From IMG/VR virus record IMGVR_UViG_3300033153_001318, positions 1 through 30,380 of that record: a stretch of DNA of 30,380 nucleotides; one strand, given 5' to 3'. The position numbers were made by a program, and so were the translations under genes. This DNA comes from a virus. Positions 6,917 through 18,000 of this stretch are shown here, one piece after another (position 1 is the first letter of the stretch; the number at the start of each line of letters is the position of its first letter). The notes beneath the pieces were generated by a model. That model saw only the letters and a program-made list of their open reading frames with translations, was not told where the DNA came from and did no database searches.

Positions 6917-9900
6917 ATGCAAAGTCCATTATCATTTGACTCAACTGAAAACTTCAGAAAGAAGCTATTAGTAAAAAACTTAGAACCATATAATAGTGAT
7001 GGTTTTACCCCTGCCAGTCAACCAGGTCAGAGTCAAATAGATATTAACGATGTTGGAGTTATTGATTCACAAGAAGTGGAAACTATTGGTAGTACCGAGA
7101 ACACTTCTCTATATGTTAAAAATCAATATGGACCTGAAGGTGGTTTTGGTGAACCTAAGTCTATAGATGATGTAGGGTTTATTAATTCGGTGACGAGTTT
7201 TAATAATACTTTAAACCTTAATATGTCAAATGGTGTACCAGCATTGATAGGTAAAAGTCCTTACTATAATTTTGTTGCGTCTTCATATAATTCATTTAAT
7301 TTATTAACGAGTTCTAACCCACAGGGAGATAACGGACCACTTTCGCAAGATTCTGATTTAGCAAGAATTGCTGCGGAATCACTTAAAACAGAGTTTCAAT
7401 ATAGAATTTCCGAAGAAACTTACCAACAAACAATTGGTAGAGTTAATGCTTTAGACGCACTATCTGACCCATTTGAACTATTAGCAATTACAACAGGTAA
7501 TAGGTCAGTAATTGAAAGAGATTGGAAAATATCGGTACCAAAAGGATTAATTGGTAAAGGTTTAGATTTTATTAGCCGTATTAGTGGTGTATATTCCCCA
7601 TACTCTTGGATACCAGGTGACTACTTTAGTGACCAACCAAAACAAATGTATTTTAATCAAATAGCTAATTCTATTACGGGATTATTTGATAAAAGAGGAG
7701 TATTAGCATTACCTACAGAAAAAACAGGAATGCAAATATTCTTGGAAAATACGGGTGGAGGGCAAAGGTCAAGACTATTCAAAGGACTATCCTTAAACAG
7801 ATATATACCAGATTATAATAGAAATTTTCTAACTGATTTATTCACTAAAGTACCAAAGCAAAATTATTATGTAGGAAGTTCTCAACAGGAGATGAAAGAT
7901 ATTGTTGCACCTGCAGAATCTTTACCTTTAAATCAAGACGGAAATAAAGTTCAAACACCCGTTTATGGTTATGATGAGATTGCTAAAATCTATGAAAATG
8001 AACAAAAAGATAATACCTATAAGTTTGGGTTAAACCAAACATCCACATACGATGATGGAGGATTACAAGGTGGTTTTACATGGGTATCCCCTAAATACAA
8101 AGATAGGGCGGGTCAAAAAGTTGGTGTCGGAGCAGAGTTTTTTGGTACGATAGATACTGATTGGAATGAACAAGGGGTTCAAAACACATTTACTGCCACA
8201 CAATCAGTAGACGGTACAGGTGATTACAATTATACGCCTGGGTCCATACTTGATAATACTCAAAAATTAATTAACTCTGCTGACGAAGTTGTTGGTGTTA
8301 GAAAATTACAACACGTAGGTAATGCGATTGACCAAATCTCTAAAGTGTTTCATGACGGAACAAGAGAACTTACTAAAGGTTCACGAGTTATCGCGTACAG
8401 AGATGAGGGAGGGGCGATTGTAGGTAAAGAGTATTGTAGGGTCTTTACAAAAGACACTCCTTACTATTCTATGGCGGATTTACAAAAAACAGAAGGTATA
8501 ACAACCAACAATAGACGATTTACATATTCGGTTTTAGATAACACATATAACTTAAATATCGCACCTATGAGAGGTACAGATACTACTAATTTAACGGGAA
8601 ATGATTTTAGTAGTGAAGGAGTTAAAAAATATATGTTTTCAATAGAAAACTTAGCTTGGAGAACATCAAGAAAAAAAGGTTTTACTTATCAAGATTTACC
8701 ACATTGTGAACGAGGACCTAATGGTGGTAGAATTATGTGGTTCCCACCATATGATATGAAGGTAAACGAACAAAACTCTGCAAATTGGAACCAAAATGAA
8801 TTCTTAGGTCGACCTGAACCAATATACACGTATAATAATACAACAAGACAGGGAAGTTTAAGTTGGAAAATTGTTGTCGACCATCCCTCCGTATTAAATG
8901 CTATTGTTGACAAAGAATTGGCAAATGAAAGTAATAACAGTAAAGTTACGGGAATTGTTGATTCATTTTTTGCAGGATGTCGTAAATATGATATTTACGA
9001 ATTAGCGTTGAGATTTCCACAATTTACTTATAGTGACATTTATGAGATAGTTGTAAACTCTTCAGTTGGACAAGAAACAAAAGAATATTTTGACATTATT
9101 GATGCAGAAATACCTGGTGATTTAGATGTGACAACCGAAGAATATGAAGATAAAGTAGAGAGTACGGATTTTGATTTCGCTTATTATTTTCACAATGATG
9201 TTCCTGGACCACAGACTTCAACAGATACAACTACATCTGAAGTTTACAGCACTACTTTACAAAATTATATTGGTTTACAGACAGAATATAGTAATACCGC
9301 AAATGCCGATGAAAAAAACAATGTAAATCAGTTTTTTATAGATAATATTTTAACAAGTTCGGATTCGGGTGTGTTATATAAAACACAATTATTTGTTAAA
9401 AAAGTTGGTGAAGCATTAAATGCGGGGGCAACAGTTCAAGTTTTATTACAGGGCTCAGCGTCATCACCTAATTCAGTTGTCTATAATAATGCTTTATCTA
9501 AAAGAAGGATTGATAGTGTAAAAAAATATTTATTACCCTTGATGGATGAAAATCAAAAGTCTTTACAGAAGTGGGTGGATGATGGAAAACTTATTATAAA
9601 GGAAGACCCTAAAGGTGAACAAACAAATATACAAGGGACAGACTGTACAAAAGACTTAGTTGGTAATGATAAAATTTATTCGGTAGATGCCATGAAGTGT
9701 AGAAGGGTTAGGATAAGTTCAGTAGTTGAGACACCACCACCACCCGAAGAAGATAAGGTTACCGATGAAATAACAAACCCACCTGAAATAGATACGGAGA
9801 CACAAACCGCTAGACCCGCTCAGCCGGTAATTACACTCAGTGAGAAAGTGGAACAACAAAAAGAAGAAGTTGCAAAAATAATCGTAAGAAAATTGTTAAC

Positions 9901-11680
9901 TGAATGTGATTACTTTAATTTAGTTAAAGAAAGTGCACCTATGGTGTATAATGGGATAAAAGAGAAAATAAAATATTTCCAACCAGCGTTTCATTCAACC
10001 ACACCCGAAGGTTTAAATTCTAGACTAACCTTCTTACAACAATGTATTAGACCTGGTGACACTATTCCTGTAATTGGAGACGATGGTAGACCTACTGAGT
10101 TTAACGCTAAAAACACTTCATACGGTGCACCTCCAATATGTGTTTTAAGAATTGGTGACTTTTACCATACCAAAATTGCTATTAATCAATTATCAATTAA
10201 TTATGAACCATTAACATTTGATTTAAATCCTGAGGGTATTGGGGTACAACCAATGCTGGCAGATATAACAATGTCATTTTATTTTATTGGTGGACAAGGA
10301 TTAAAAGAACCTGTAAATAGATTACAAAATGCATTATCATTTAATTATTATGCAAATACAGAGGTTTATGATGATAGGTCAGTTGTTACTGAAGAAAGAG
10401 ATGAGTTGAATAGAGAAATATGGGAACAAATAAATAGTACAATACCCTTTGACTCAAATAATAGAGCGACAACGGAAGAAGACCTACCAAATAATGGACA
10501 AACTATTGGTACTAGCCAAACTGAAGAAGTGGTTACATATCCAGGGACAGACATCTCAACTAATAGTGGTCAAATGTCCTATAAAGATATTATGGCTGAG
10601 GCTGTAGTTAATACTCAGGCGTATGCGGATTCTATAGTGGATTCGTTAACTGAAGTAGCAACTAAGTATTCATTAGACGGGTTATCGTATTTTACTGACC
10701 AAAGAGACTATACTAACGGTAAAATAATAGGTTATTATACTGATGGGTTTACAGGTACTACCACTGAAACAAAATTATTTGGAAAACCTCAAGAAGATAA
10801 ATTACAAAATAAAATAAATAGTCTATTTGATGAGGTGATTTCAGATATAGACACCGAAACATCCCCATTAGTAAAAAAAATAAATAATAAAAATTTCCAA
10901 CAGACAGATATAGATTTATATAAATTCAATCTTAAAAATTTAATTAATGAAATAAAACCTAATTATATTTCCGACTACATGAGTGTAATGCCTAAAGTTG
11001 TTAATAACCAACTTAGTTTAATTAAAACTATTGATAAGGTTAACTTTATACTAACAAATACCGATGGGTTCTCAACTAAACCAAGAAATGTTCAAGTATC
11101 AATCAGTGCAACCACTAATGTTGATAAAACATCAAAAAATGCTAATAACACATATGAGGAAATGGCTAATGATATGCAAACGTTAGGTACTGATATACTA
11201 AATTTTAATAACCAAATATTTGTAGATAATAATAAATTAGTCGAAAAAGAGTGGGATAATTCTTATTTATTTTCATTAGAAATCAATGAAGGTATTGAAA
11301 GCGCAAGAGTTATGAACGCTATGTATCAACAAATCTTAAACGATAAACAAAATGTTATAACTAAACTTTTAAATGGTAGGATAGGGACGATAAACAAATG
11401 GGAAAGGTATGTTAATAACATTATAGACGGACTAAATAGTGATTATGAAAAGGTTTCTAGAAAGACGGAAAGAGAGTTAGATAGGTTTAGTAAACGTTCA
11501 TCAGTAAGAAAGTTTAAGGACTATTCACCATTTGCCAAAGAAAAGGAAAGAATATTCCTTTATATTAATGTACCTAAGGACTATATTAATAGTACTAAAG
11601 ATGGGTACTTTAATCAACTATACTCTGAATTAAATCAGGGACCTAAACAAGAATTTAATGGTAAAAGTACATTTAAGTAG
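6917..11680 (+). CDS. Giant tail/baseplate protein with an OmpA-like domain
   Basis: This 1587-aa protein is of uncertain exact role. Its context (tape measure upstream, gp53 and hub-lysin downstream) implies a baseplate or tail-end component. Residues about 810-935 match the OmpA C-terminal pattern in register: G846, then N857, L860-S861 and R864, closing with CRRVRISS. In OmpA this fold binds peptidoglycan. Here the usual ligand-binding Asp is replaced by Ser849, so binding is doubtful. A Pro/Glu-rich hinge follows (TPPPPEED, then NPPEID). Residues about 1070-1150 form a beta-rich domain that includes CVLRIGDFY. The C-terminal 400 residues are mostly charged helix, probably coiled coil. No T4 counterpart is recognised; gp48, gp54 or gp7 equivalents are conceivable. 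It ends in TAG, the only amber stop among the intact genes, 2 bases before gp53. Confidence 0.7.
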   Translation: MQSPLSFDSTENFRKKLLVKNLEPYNSDGFTPASQPGQSQIDINDVGVIDSQEVETIGSTENTSLYVKNQYGPEGGFGEPKSIDDVGFINSVTSFNNTLNLNMSNGVPALIGKSPYYNFVASSYNSFNLLTSSNPQGDNGPLSQDSDLARIAAESLKTEFQYRISEETYQQTIGRVNALDALSDPFELLAITTGNRSVIERDWKISVPKGLIGKGLDFISRISGVYSPYSWIPGDYFSDQPKQMYFNQIANSITGLFDKRGVLALPTEKTGMQIFLENTGGGQRSRLFKGLSLNRYIPDYNRNFLTDLFTKVPKQNYYVGSSQQEMKDIVAPAESLPLNQDGNKVQTPVYGYDEIAKIYENEQKDNTYKFGLNQTSTYDDGGLQGGFTWVSPKYKDRAGQKVGVGAEFFGTIDTDWNEQGVQNTFTATQSVDGTGDYNYTPGSILDNTQKLINSADEVVGVRKLQHVGNAIDQISKVFHDGTRELTKGSRVIAYRDEGGAIVGKEYCRVFTKDTPYYSMADLQKTEGITTNNRRFTYSVLDNTYNLNIAPMRGTDTTNLTGNDFSSEGVKKYMFSIENLAWRTSRKKGFTYQDLPHCERGPNGGRIMWFPPYDMKVNEQNSANWNQNEFLGRPEPIYTYNNTTRQGSLSWKIVVDHPSVLNAIVDKELANESNNSKVTGIVDSFFAGCRKYDIYELALRFPQFTYSDIYEIVVNSSVGQETKEYFDIIDAEIPGDLDVTTEEYEDKVESTDFDFAYYFHNDVPGPQTSTDTTTSEVYSTTLQNYIGLQTEYSNTANADEKNNVNQFFIDNILTSSDSGVLYKTQLFVKKVGEALNAGATVQVLLQGSASSPNSVVYNNALSKRRIDSVKKYLLPLMDENQKSLQKWVDDGKLIIKEDPKGEQTNIQGTDCTKDLVGNDKIYSVDAMKCRRVRISSVVETPPPPEEDKVTDEITNPPEIDTETQTARPAQPVITLSEKVEQQKEEVAKIIVRKLLTECDYFNLVKESAPMVYNGIKEKIKYFQPAFHSTTPEGLNSRLTFLQQCIRPGDTIPVIGDDGRPTEFNAKNTSYGAPPICVLRIGDFYHTKIAINQLSINYEPLTFDLNPEGIGVQPMLADITMSFYFIGGQGLKEPVNRLQNALSFNYYANTEVYDDRSVVTEERDELNREIWEQINSTIPFDSNNRATTEEDLPNNGQTIGTSQTEEVVTYPGTDISTNSGQMSYKDIMAEAVVNTQAYADSIVDSLTEVATKYSLDGLSYFTDQRDYTNGKIIGYYTDGFTGTTTETKLFGKPQEDKLQNKINSLFDEVISDIDTETSPLVKKINNKNFQQTDIDLYKFNLKNLINEIKPNYISDYMSVMPKVVNNQLSLIKTIDKVNFILTNTDGFSTKPRNVQVSISATTNVDKTSKNANNTYEEMANDMQTLGTDILNFNNQIFVDNNKLVEKEWDNSYLFSLEINEGIESARVMNAMYQQILNDKQNVITKLLNGRIGTINKWERYVNNIIDGLNSDYEKVSRKTERELDRFSKRSSVRKFKDYSPFAKEKERIFLYINVPKDYINSTKDGYFNQLYSELNQGPKQEFNGKSTFK

Positions 11681-11682
11681 TT

Positions 11683-12000
11683 ATGAGATATTGGAATAGA
11701 TATACAGATTTTTTGGTTAACGGACAACAAACAGTTGTACCATTTGTTAATATACCTTCTAAACCATCAGATAAAAGATTTATCTTTAGGACGGGACGTA
11801 GTAGGTTAGATAAAATAAGTTACGAATTTTATGAGTCACCATATTTTGGTTGGTTAATACTAGCTGCAAATCCTCAATACGGAGGATTAGAGTCAAATAT
11901 CCCTGATAATGCATTACTTTTTATCCCGTTCCCTTTGACTAATTCTTTACAGGATTATAAAGCTGCGGTAGAAAATCATTTCTTCTATTATGGCAGATAA
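11683..12000 (+). CDS. gp53: Baseplate wedge protein, gp53-like (LysM-type fold)
   Basis: This 105-aa protein matches the conserved half of T4 gp53, a wedge subunit that helps join wedges around the hub. Motifs are RSRLDKISYEFY, then SPYFGWLILAANPQYGG, then IPDNALLFIPFPL. This is the LysM-like pattern seen in gp53 and in P2 gpX-type tail proteins. It is shorter than T4 gp53 (196 aa) and lacks its C-terminal part. It begins 2 bases after the stop of the preceding giant gene and overlaps the next gene by 11 bases, so the three genes are almost certainly co-transcribed and translationally coupled. Confidence 0.82.
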   Translation: MRYWNRYTDFLVNGQQTVVPFVNIPSKPSDKRFIFRTGRSRLDKISYEFYESPYFGWLILAANPQYGGLESNIPDNALLFIPFPLTNSLQDYKAAVENHFFYYGR

Positions 12001-15000
12001 CAAATTTTTCGGTAATGAAAAGGTCTATGTGGAAACTGATTATGATAACGTAATAGTTGTAGACCCCAATAAAGTGGTAAATTCTGATGGAACAGTACAA
12101 GAACGTAATGTTAAACAAGAAAATTTAATCACCTACGCTAATTTAGAGGCGAGAGTTATTCCTAGAACAAAACTCGCGATAGGTTCTAATTATGATGATA
12201 GTGTAAAAAATGTGGGAGTAGCACAACTTAAAGTTAATTTTTTAGAAGGTAGAGCTCAAGCTCAAAAAGAACCAAATGTTAATTTAGGGGGCGATGATTC
12301 AAATGACCCTAAATATTTTGATACTTCATGGACAGACCAGTTCTTACCGGGTAAAAATGCCGAAGACTCAACAAACGATATATTTAGTTCAGGTAGAGGA
12401 GTAGACACTCAATTGTTAGGGATTACCCGTATTAATGTAAAAATGAATCCAGCATTTGTTCCTACAGTCACAATTGAAATGACAGATGTACAAGGTAGGG
12501 TGTTATTTGAAAGAGGAGACCAATCTCCGTATTCCATTTTCATGCATCTACCATATCCGATTTTTATTTTAACCATAAAAGGACATTATGGTAAGGCAAT
12601 AAAATTAGAGTTAATATTAAAAGATTTTAATGCTAGATTTGACCCATCAGACGGAAGTTATAAGATTACTACCTCTTATGTTGCCAAATCACACGCCTTT
12701 TTACAAGACACATTATTAGATTATATTTACACAACTCCTCATATGTACCCTAAAACGTATGAATTAGATAATAATTCTCCTGGAACATCAGATGGTACAG
12801 TTGGGGTAAATAAGATTGAGACTACCAAAGGAATGCAGAAGATAAAAGAGGTCTACTCTTTGTATAAATCCAAAGGGTTAATTGATGATGACTTTCCTGA
12901 AATCACAATGAATCAAATGAGGATGAGGTTAGAGTATTTTAATCGATATGTAATGGAGGCGTATTCTAAAGAAGATATGTCAGTTCTTAATAATATTGTG
13001 GAGTATGAAAAGAATATTACAACATATCGAAAAAAAGTTTATCCTACTTTAAATGAAAATTGGTTTGATACATATATAGACCCGTCCTCTATATACGCTT
13101 TAAACGATACAAAATCATCGGTAATATACGGGTTTAAAAAAGAAATAAAAGAACAAGGAAGAAAAACGGCGTTATCTAAATTAAAAGGTATAATAGATGA
13201 AGGAAACCAAAGTCTAAAGAATAACCCTACATTTTATAAACCTGGTAAATATGAGATAGAAGGTAAGGATTATCCTGCTGAAATATCAGTTAATATAAAG
13301 GCAAGTGATTTGACGGTTCTAATTGATGACCCTGAAACTATTGATTACAAAACTACATATATTTTAAGAAAAGGAAGTGAACCAACACAGAGTGAATTAG
13401 AAGCATTTGAAACCAAACTTAAGGCGGATTTTAAACTCGCTTCTAAGTCATATTATATTGGTCCTGATGGTGAAATAACTGAAAATGAAGATGGTTCAGT
13501 TTTAATAAAATTTGGTAATGTTATAAAAGATAAAAACTTCGCAACGGGAACTTTTTTAGCTAAGTTGGCTAAGATTGAAAATACTTTTAAAGAAAAGAAA
13601 GAAACTATTGAAAAACAGTTGTCGGAAGCATTATCTAAAAAAATAATTAATTCTGATATTGGTTTAGGTTTCAACCCAACCATAAACAATGTTATGGCGG
13701 TAATTTGTGCAAACGCGGAAGCTTTTTATAGGTTAATGGATGAAACACATCAAGCGGCTTGGAATGTAAGAACGGATAAGACTCGTTTAAGTGCTATTAT
13801 ACCACCCGAAAAATCTTTTGGTGTTGACGGTAAAAATATGTTAGACCAAGTAACTATAGGTGGTTCCACAGGTAATACACTACAAAATACCGCAATAGTA
13901 TATCCTTGGCCGCAATATTTTGAGGAAGAAATTGATGAAGATAACAATACTAAATATACTTTAAAATATCCTGGTCAACCAAGTGTAATTTCAACGATTA
14001 AGGGATACGACTACTCTATATGGCCTGAAATTCAATTTACTGAAGAATATATAACTGCGTCATTAGAAAGGGACAAACCGAAAGTTAATATAAACTATGG
14101 AAACCAAAAACAAGTATCAAAATATATTGGAGTAAATGCCGTGGAATTTCCTTTCGAAAACCACCCATATGTCAATGAAGAAGCTGTATCATTTTTTTAT
14201 GAAATATTTGAACGTACATATTTAAGTTCAAATTACAGTAAAGTAGTTAGAAACAATAATTTTAGAAAAAGTTTATATACGGTCTTAGCGGACTTTGAAT
14301 CTGTAAACATAAAAGAAGGGTTAAACGATAGTCCACAACTTACAAAAACATTTAAAGAGTTTAAGTTTAATTCATCAATATTTAATAGTTATTTATCATC
14401 AATATCTAACGGAGGACAGGGAAGTTTTTGGGCGAGAAAGGTTAGAGACATCTATACTCAAAATTATATTAAAGGATATATTGATGTAGATTTTGGGATT
14501 TATAGTATAGAAAGTATGTCTACAAGTTCAACTGATTTAATATCATCGGTTGAGTCTATTAAACAATTAGAAGATTATATTAGTGGTACCTCATCAAATG
14601 CCACAACATTAATGGATGTTTTTCCATTTAATAATTTAGATTGGTTACAAAAAAATGTAGCAGATGGTGTTAGTATTGGTAGTGTAGATAAGGCTAATAG
14701 TACTACAGATGTTATGAATTTTAATATATTAAAAAAGAGTTTTGCGACATTTGATGATGAAACAGATAAAGATGAGAGATATTTAAATAGGTATTTAACT
14801 TATTTTCAGTATGAAAAAAATAAACCTGCAGCCCCTAATCAAAACACTAGTAACTCAAGTGATAGTACTCAATATAACACTAATGACCAAGTTAAGACTT
14901 ATTACAATAATAGAGAAAATAAAGATTTTTATTTAACAGAAAGTCCATTAGATTATGGGACAAATTATGATGAAGCAACAAATAATTTAACATCATTACA

Positions 15001-18000
15001 AACTACTTCCCTTTTGAATACTCCTTATTTTATTAACGCACTTTTAAAAGGGGTTTCAGGAGAGACGTTTTCTCAAGAAAACCCATACGTTGGTTTAGGT
15101 TATTTATATTTAAATTCACTACCGTTACCAACACTTAGCGAAAAATACTTAACACGTAATGAATCCAATAGTGGGGTTAATACTACTAAATGGGGAGATT
15201 ATTTTTATGCGGGACTTAGTAAATTTGCTGCAATACATAAGATACCTTACCTTTGGTTACTGAAATATGGTTCAGTATGGCATCGATATAAAGAAGATAA
15301 GAAGGGTAATGGAGACATTTTAAATGGTATATGGAAAGACTTTAATTATGTAAATGCTTATGACCCAATAACTAATAATATAAATAAAGTATATAATGTA
15401 CAAAATTATACGGGGGGGACTATGTCTTACGTTCCTCAAAAGACCGATATAGTACCGGGAATAATACCTAACGTTGCAAATCCAACGTTACCTGGAACTC
15501 CTGTTAACTTTAATTATCAATTTACTAAAAATGGTTTTTACCCTAAAGTAGTAAATGACACTTATAAATTTTTTACTGGTAAATCGCCTTTAATTAATTA
15601 TGATGGGGGTGAAATAAATGACCTTTTCAATAATGGTAATTTTAAATTAGGTCAATCACAGACAAATTTCTTACCTGTAGGATATGACCAAGATAATGTC
15701 CTTAATACTTTAACTTATAGTAGTTACTTTCAGTATTTTGACCTTGAGGGTAATACGAGTTTTGATGAAGAAGACTCAACAGGTAGATTATTAATTATAC
15801 CGTCTTCAGGTTATTTGAAATTTACACAGGCACAAAGGGAGTGTCTTAATTCACAAGGACATCTAAAACAAAACATAGATATTAATAATAAATCTATACA
15901 AAATGGTAATGTGAGACCGTTATGGGGAGCATCTAATTTTGGATATTTTAATAACCAATGGGTTAAAAAACCTAAAACAAACGAATATATTAAATATATT
16001 GATAGTGAAGAGAACCAACAAAATGCATTTAATTTATTAAATAAAGATAGCGAAGAGGAATATAAATCAATAGAAGAAATATTTGCTATTTTTTCAAAAG
16101 AAATGTTAGATGAGTTCGAAAGACATTTTTTAAACTTTTGTAAAAAAGAAAAAGATTATCAGTCTTTAGTTTTTAATCCTTCAGAGGTAAATGATAACGA
16201 ATATTTAGGTTCATTTAATGTGGAATATGACTATAATATTGAAAGGGCTATGAAGTCTTTATTAATAGTTAATAAACCTACATTAACAGATAATCCTGAA
16301 AAAGACGTAAAGACCATATCTGATTCACAATTAGATAATTTTGTTAATTTAAATAGAACACAAATATCCGAAAGAGATATAATATTAAAGATAGGTAATC
16401 CAGGTAGATTTAATAGACGAGTGTTTGACTCTTTTTCAACTAATGAAACTATAATACCTACAGACCCAATAAATTTTGACACTTATGTTAATGAAACAGT
16501 TCCCACATCAACAGGATTAGTGACCCTTTCATCAAGTCAGATAAATAATCCTGAAGCATGGGATGCTCTTTATGATTATGTTGGAGAATATGTTGAAGAC
16601 GGCATGGTATATTCTGACAACGGTTCTTATATTACCGATTTTTTCCCAACTATGGACATAAGATTTAATGAGGAAAATGTTAAGAGTTTATCTCAAATAA
16701 TAAAAGTCTTCGCCACTCAAAAATATAATAATAACAACTTAACTAAAAGTGATTTCCAACAAACGTTTGAAAGTTTTCTATCAGAACAAATAACATTTCA
16801 AAATGATATGTTAAATCAAATTTTTACAAAACTTAACAAAACTTTACCTTCAGTTAAAGTTAATGCCACCCAAACAAGAATTTCTAAATTAGACGGGGAT
16901 ACGAATAAAAATGAATTATGGTCAACCTTTAAAACGTTTAATGATAGATGGATATCCGGTCAAGACGTTAAAAATAAAACATTATTTGAACAATTTTTAT
17001 TCATGGATAAAGCGAATAGGCCTATTGGTGATAAAGTGGTTATTAATATTGAAGATTTAAGAAGTGCGTTAAAAACCGCTAATGCGTCAGCAAGTGTACT
17101 ATCACTATTAGGAACCATATTAGAAAAAAATAATTTTATATTTATGCCTACTCCTTCCTATTCTAATTTTTATGGTAGGAATTTAAGAGTTAAGGAAGGT
17201 ATGCCTGACCCTTCATTTGATGATATTGGTAATAATACATTTGGTACATTTTTAGAAGTGGATACTCATGGTTCCGAACCTAAATTTTTAGCGATATATG
17301 TTGGTGAAGTTTCAAAAACTTTTAATACTTCACCTGAAAACGATAACTATCTTTATGGTGACGATTCCTTTGATATTACTAAACCTTCACTATCTCCTTT
17401 ACGCTCGTCTTTAGATGGAGTTAGTAATTTTTCAAATAGAAATAAAGTGGTAGCATTTAACGTAGATTTTGGGGTACAAAATCAACAAATCTTTAAATCA
17501 ATATCAATTGATATGTCACAAAGAAAAAACATTGCGCCGACATTCCAAATACTTGCAGACATGGGGTCTATGGCAGATGGTCAAAAAGTATCTCAAGAAA
17601 CTGCTAATTTATATAACTTCTATAAGAGTGCTAGTTATAATTGTAGTGTAACCTCAATGGGGAATGCAATGATACAACCAACAATGTACTTTAATTTAAG
17701 ATACGTCCCAATGTTTTATGGTCCATACTTAATTACAAGTGTAACTCACGATATAACTACGAGAGATTTTCAAACATCATTCGAAGGGGTGAGAACAAGT
17801 AAATATTCTTTACAAATGCCAGACGGATTAATCGCTAGTGTTAATAGAGATATTGTTCAAAATTACTTATCTGAAATAAGAAGAGTACCCTCATTAGGTA
17901 ATTCTACGGGTAATACATTAACTAGAAGTAACTATATTAAAAACAGTTCATCTAAAACGAACGCTAAAAGGCAGGGACAATCAACTAAATGTGTGGCGGT

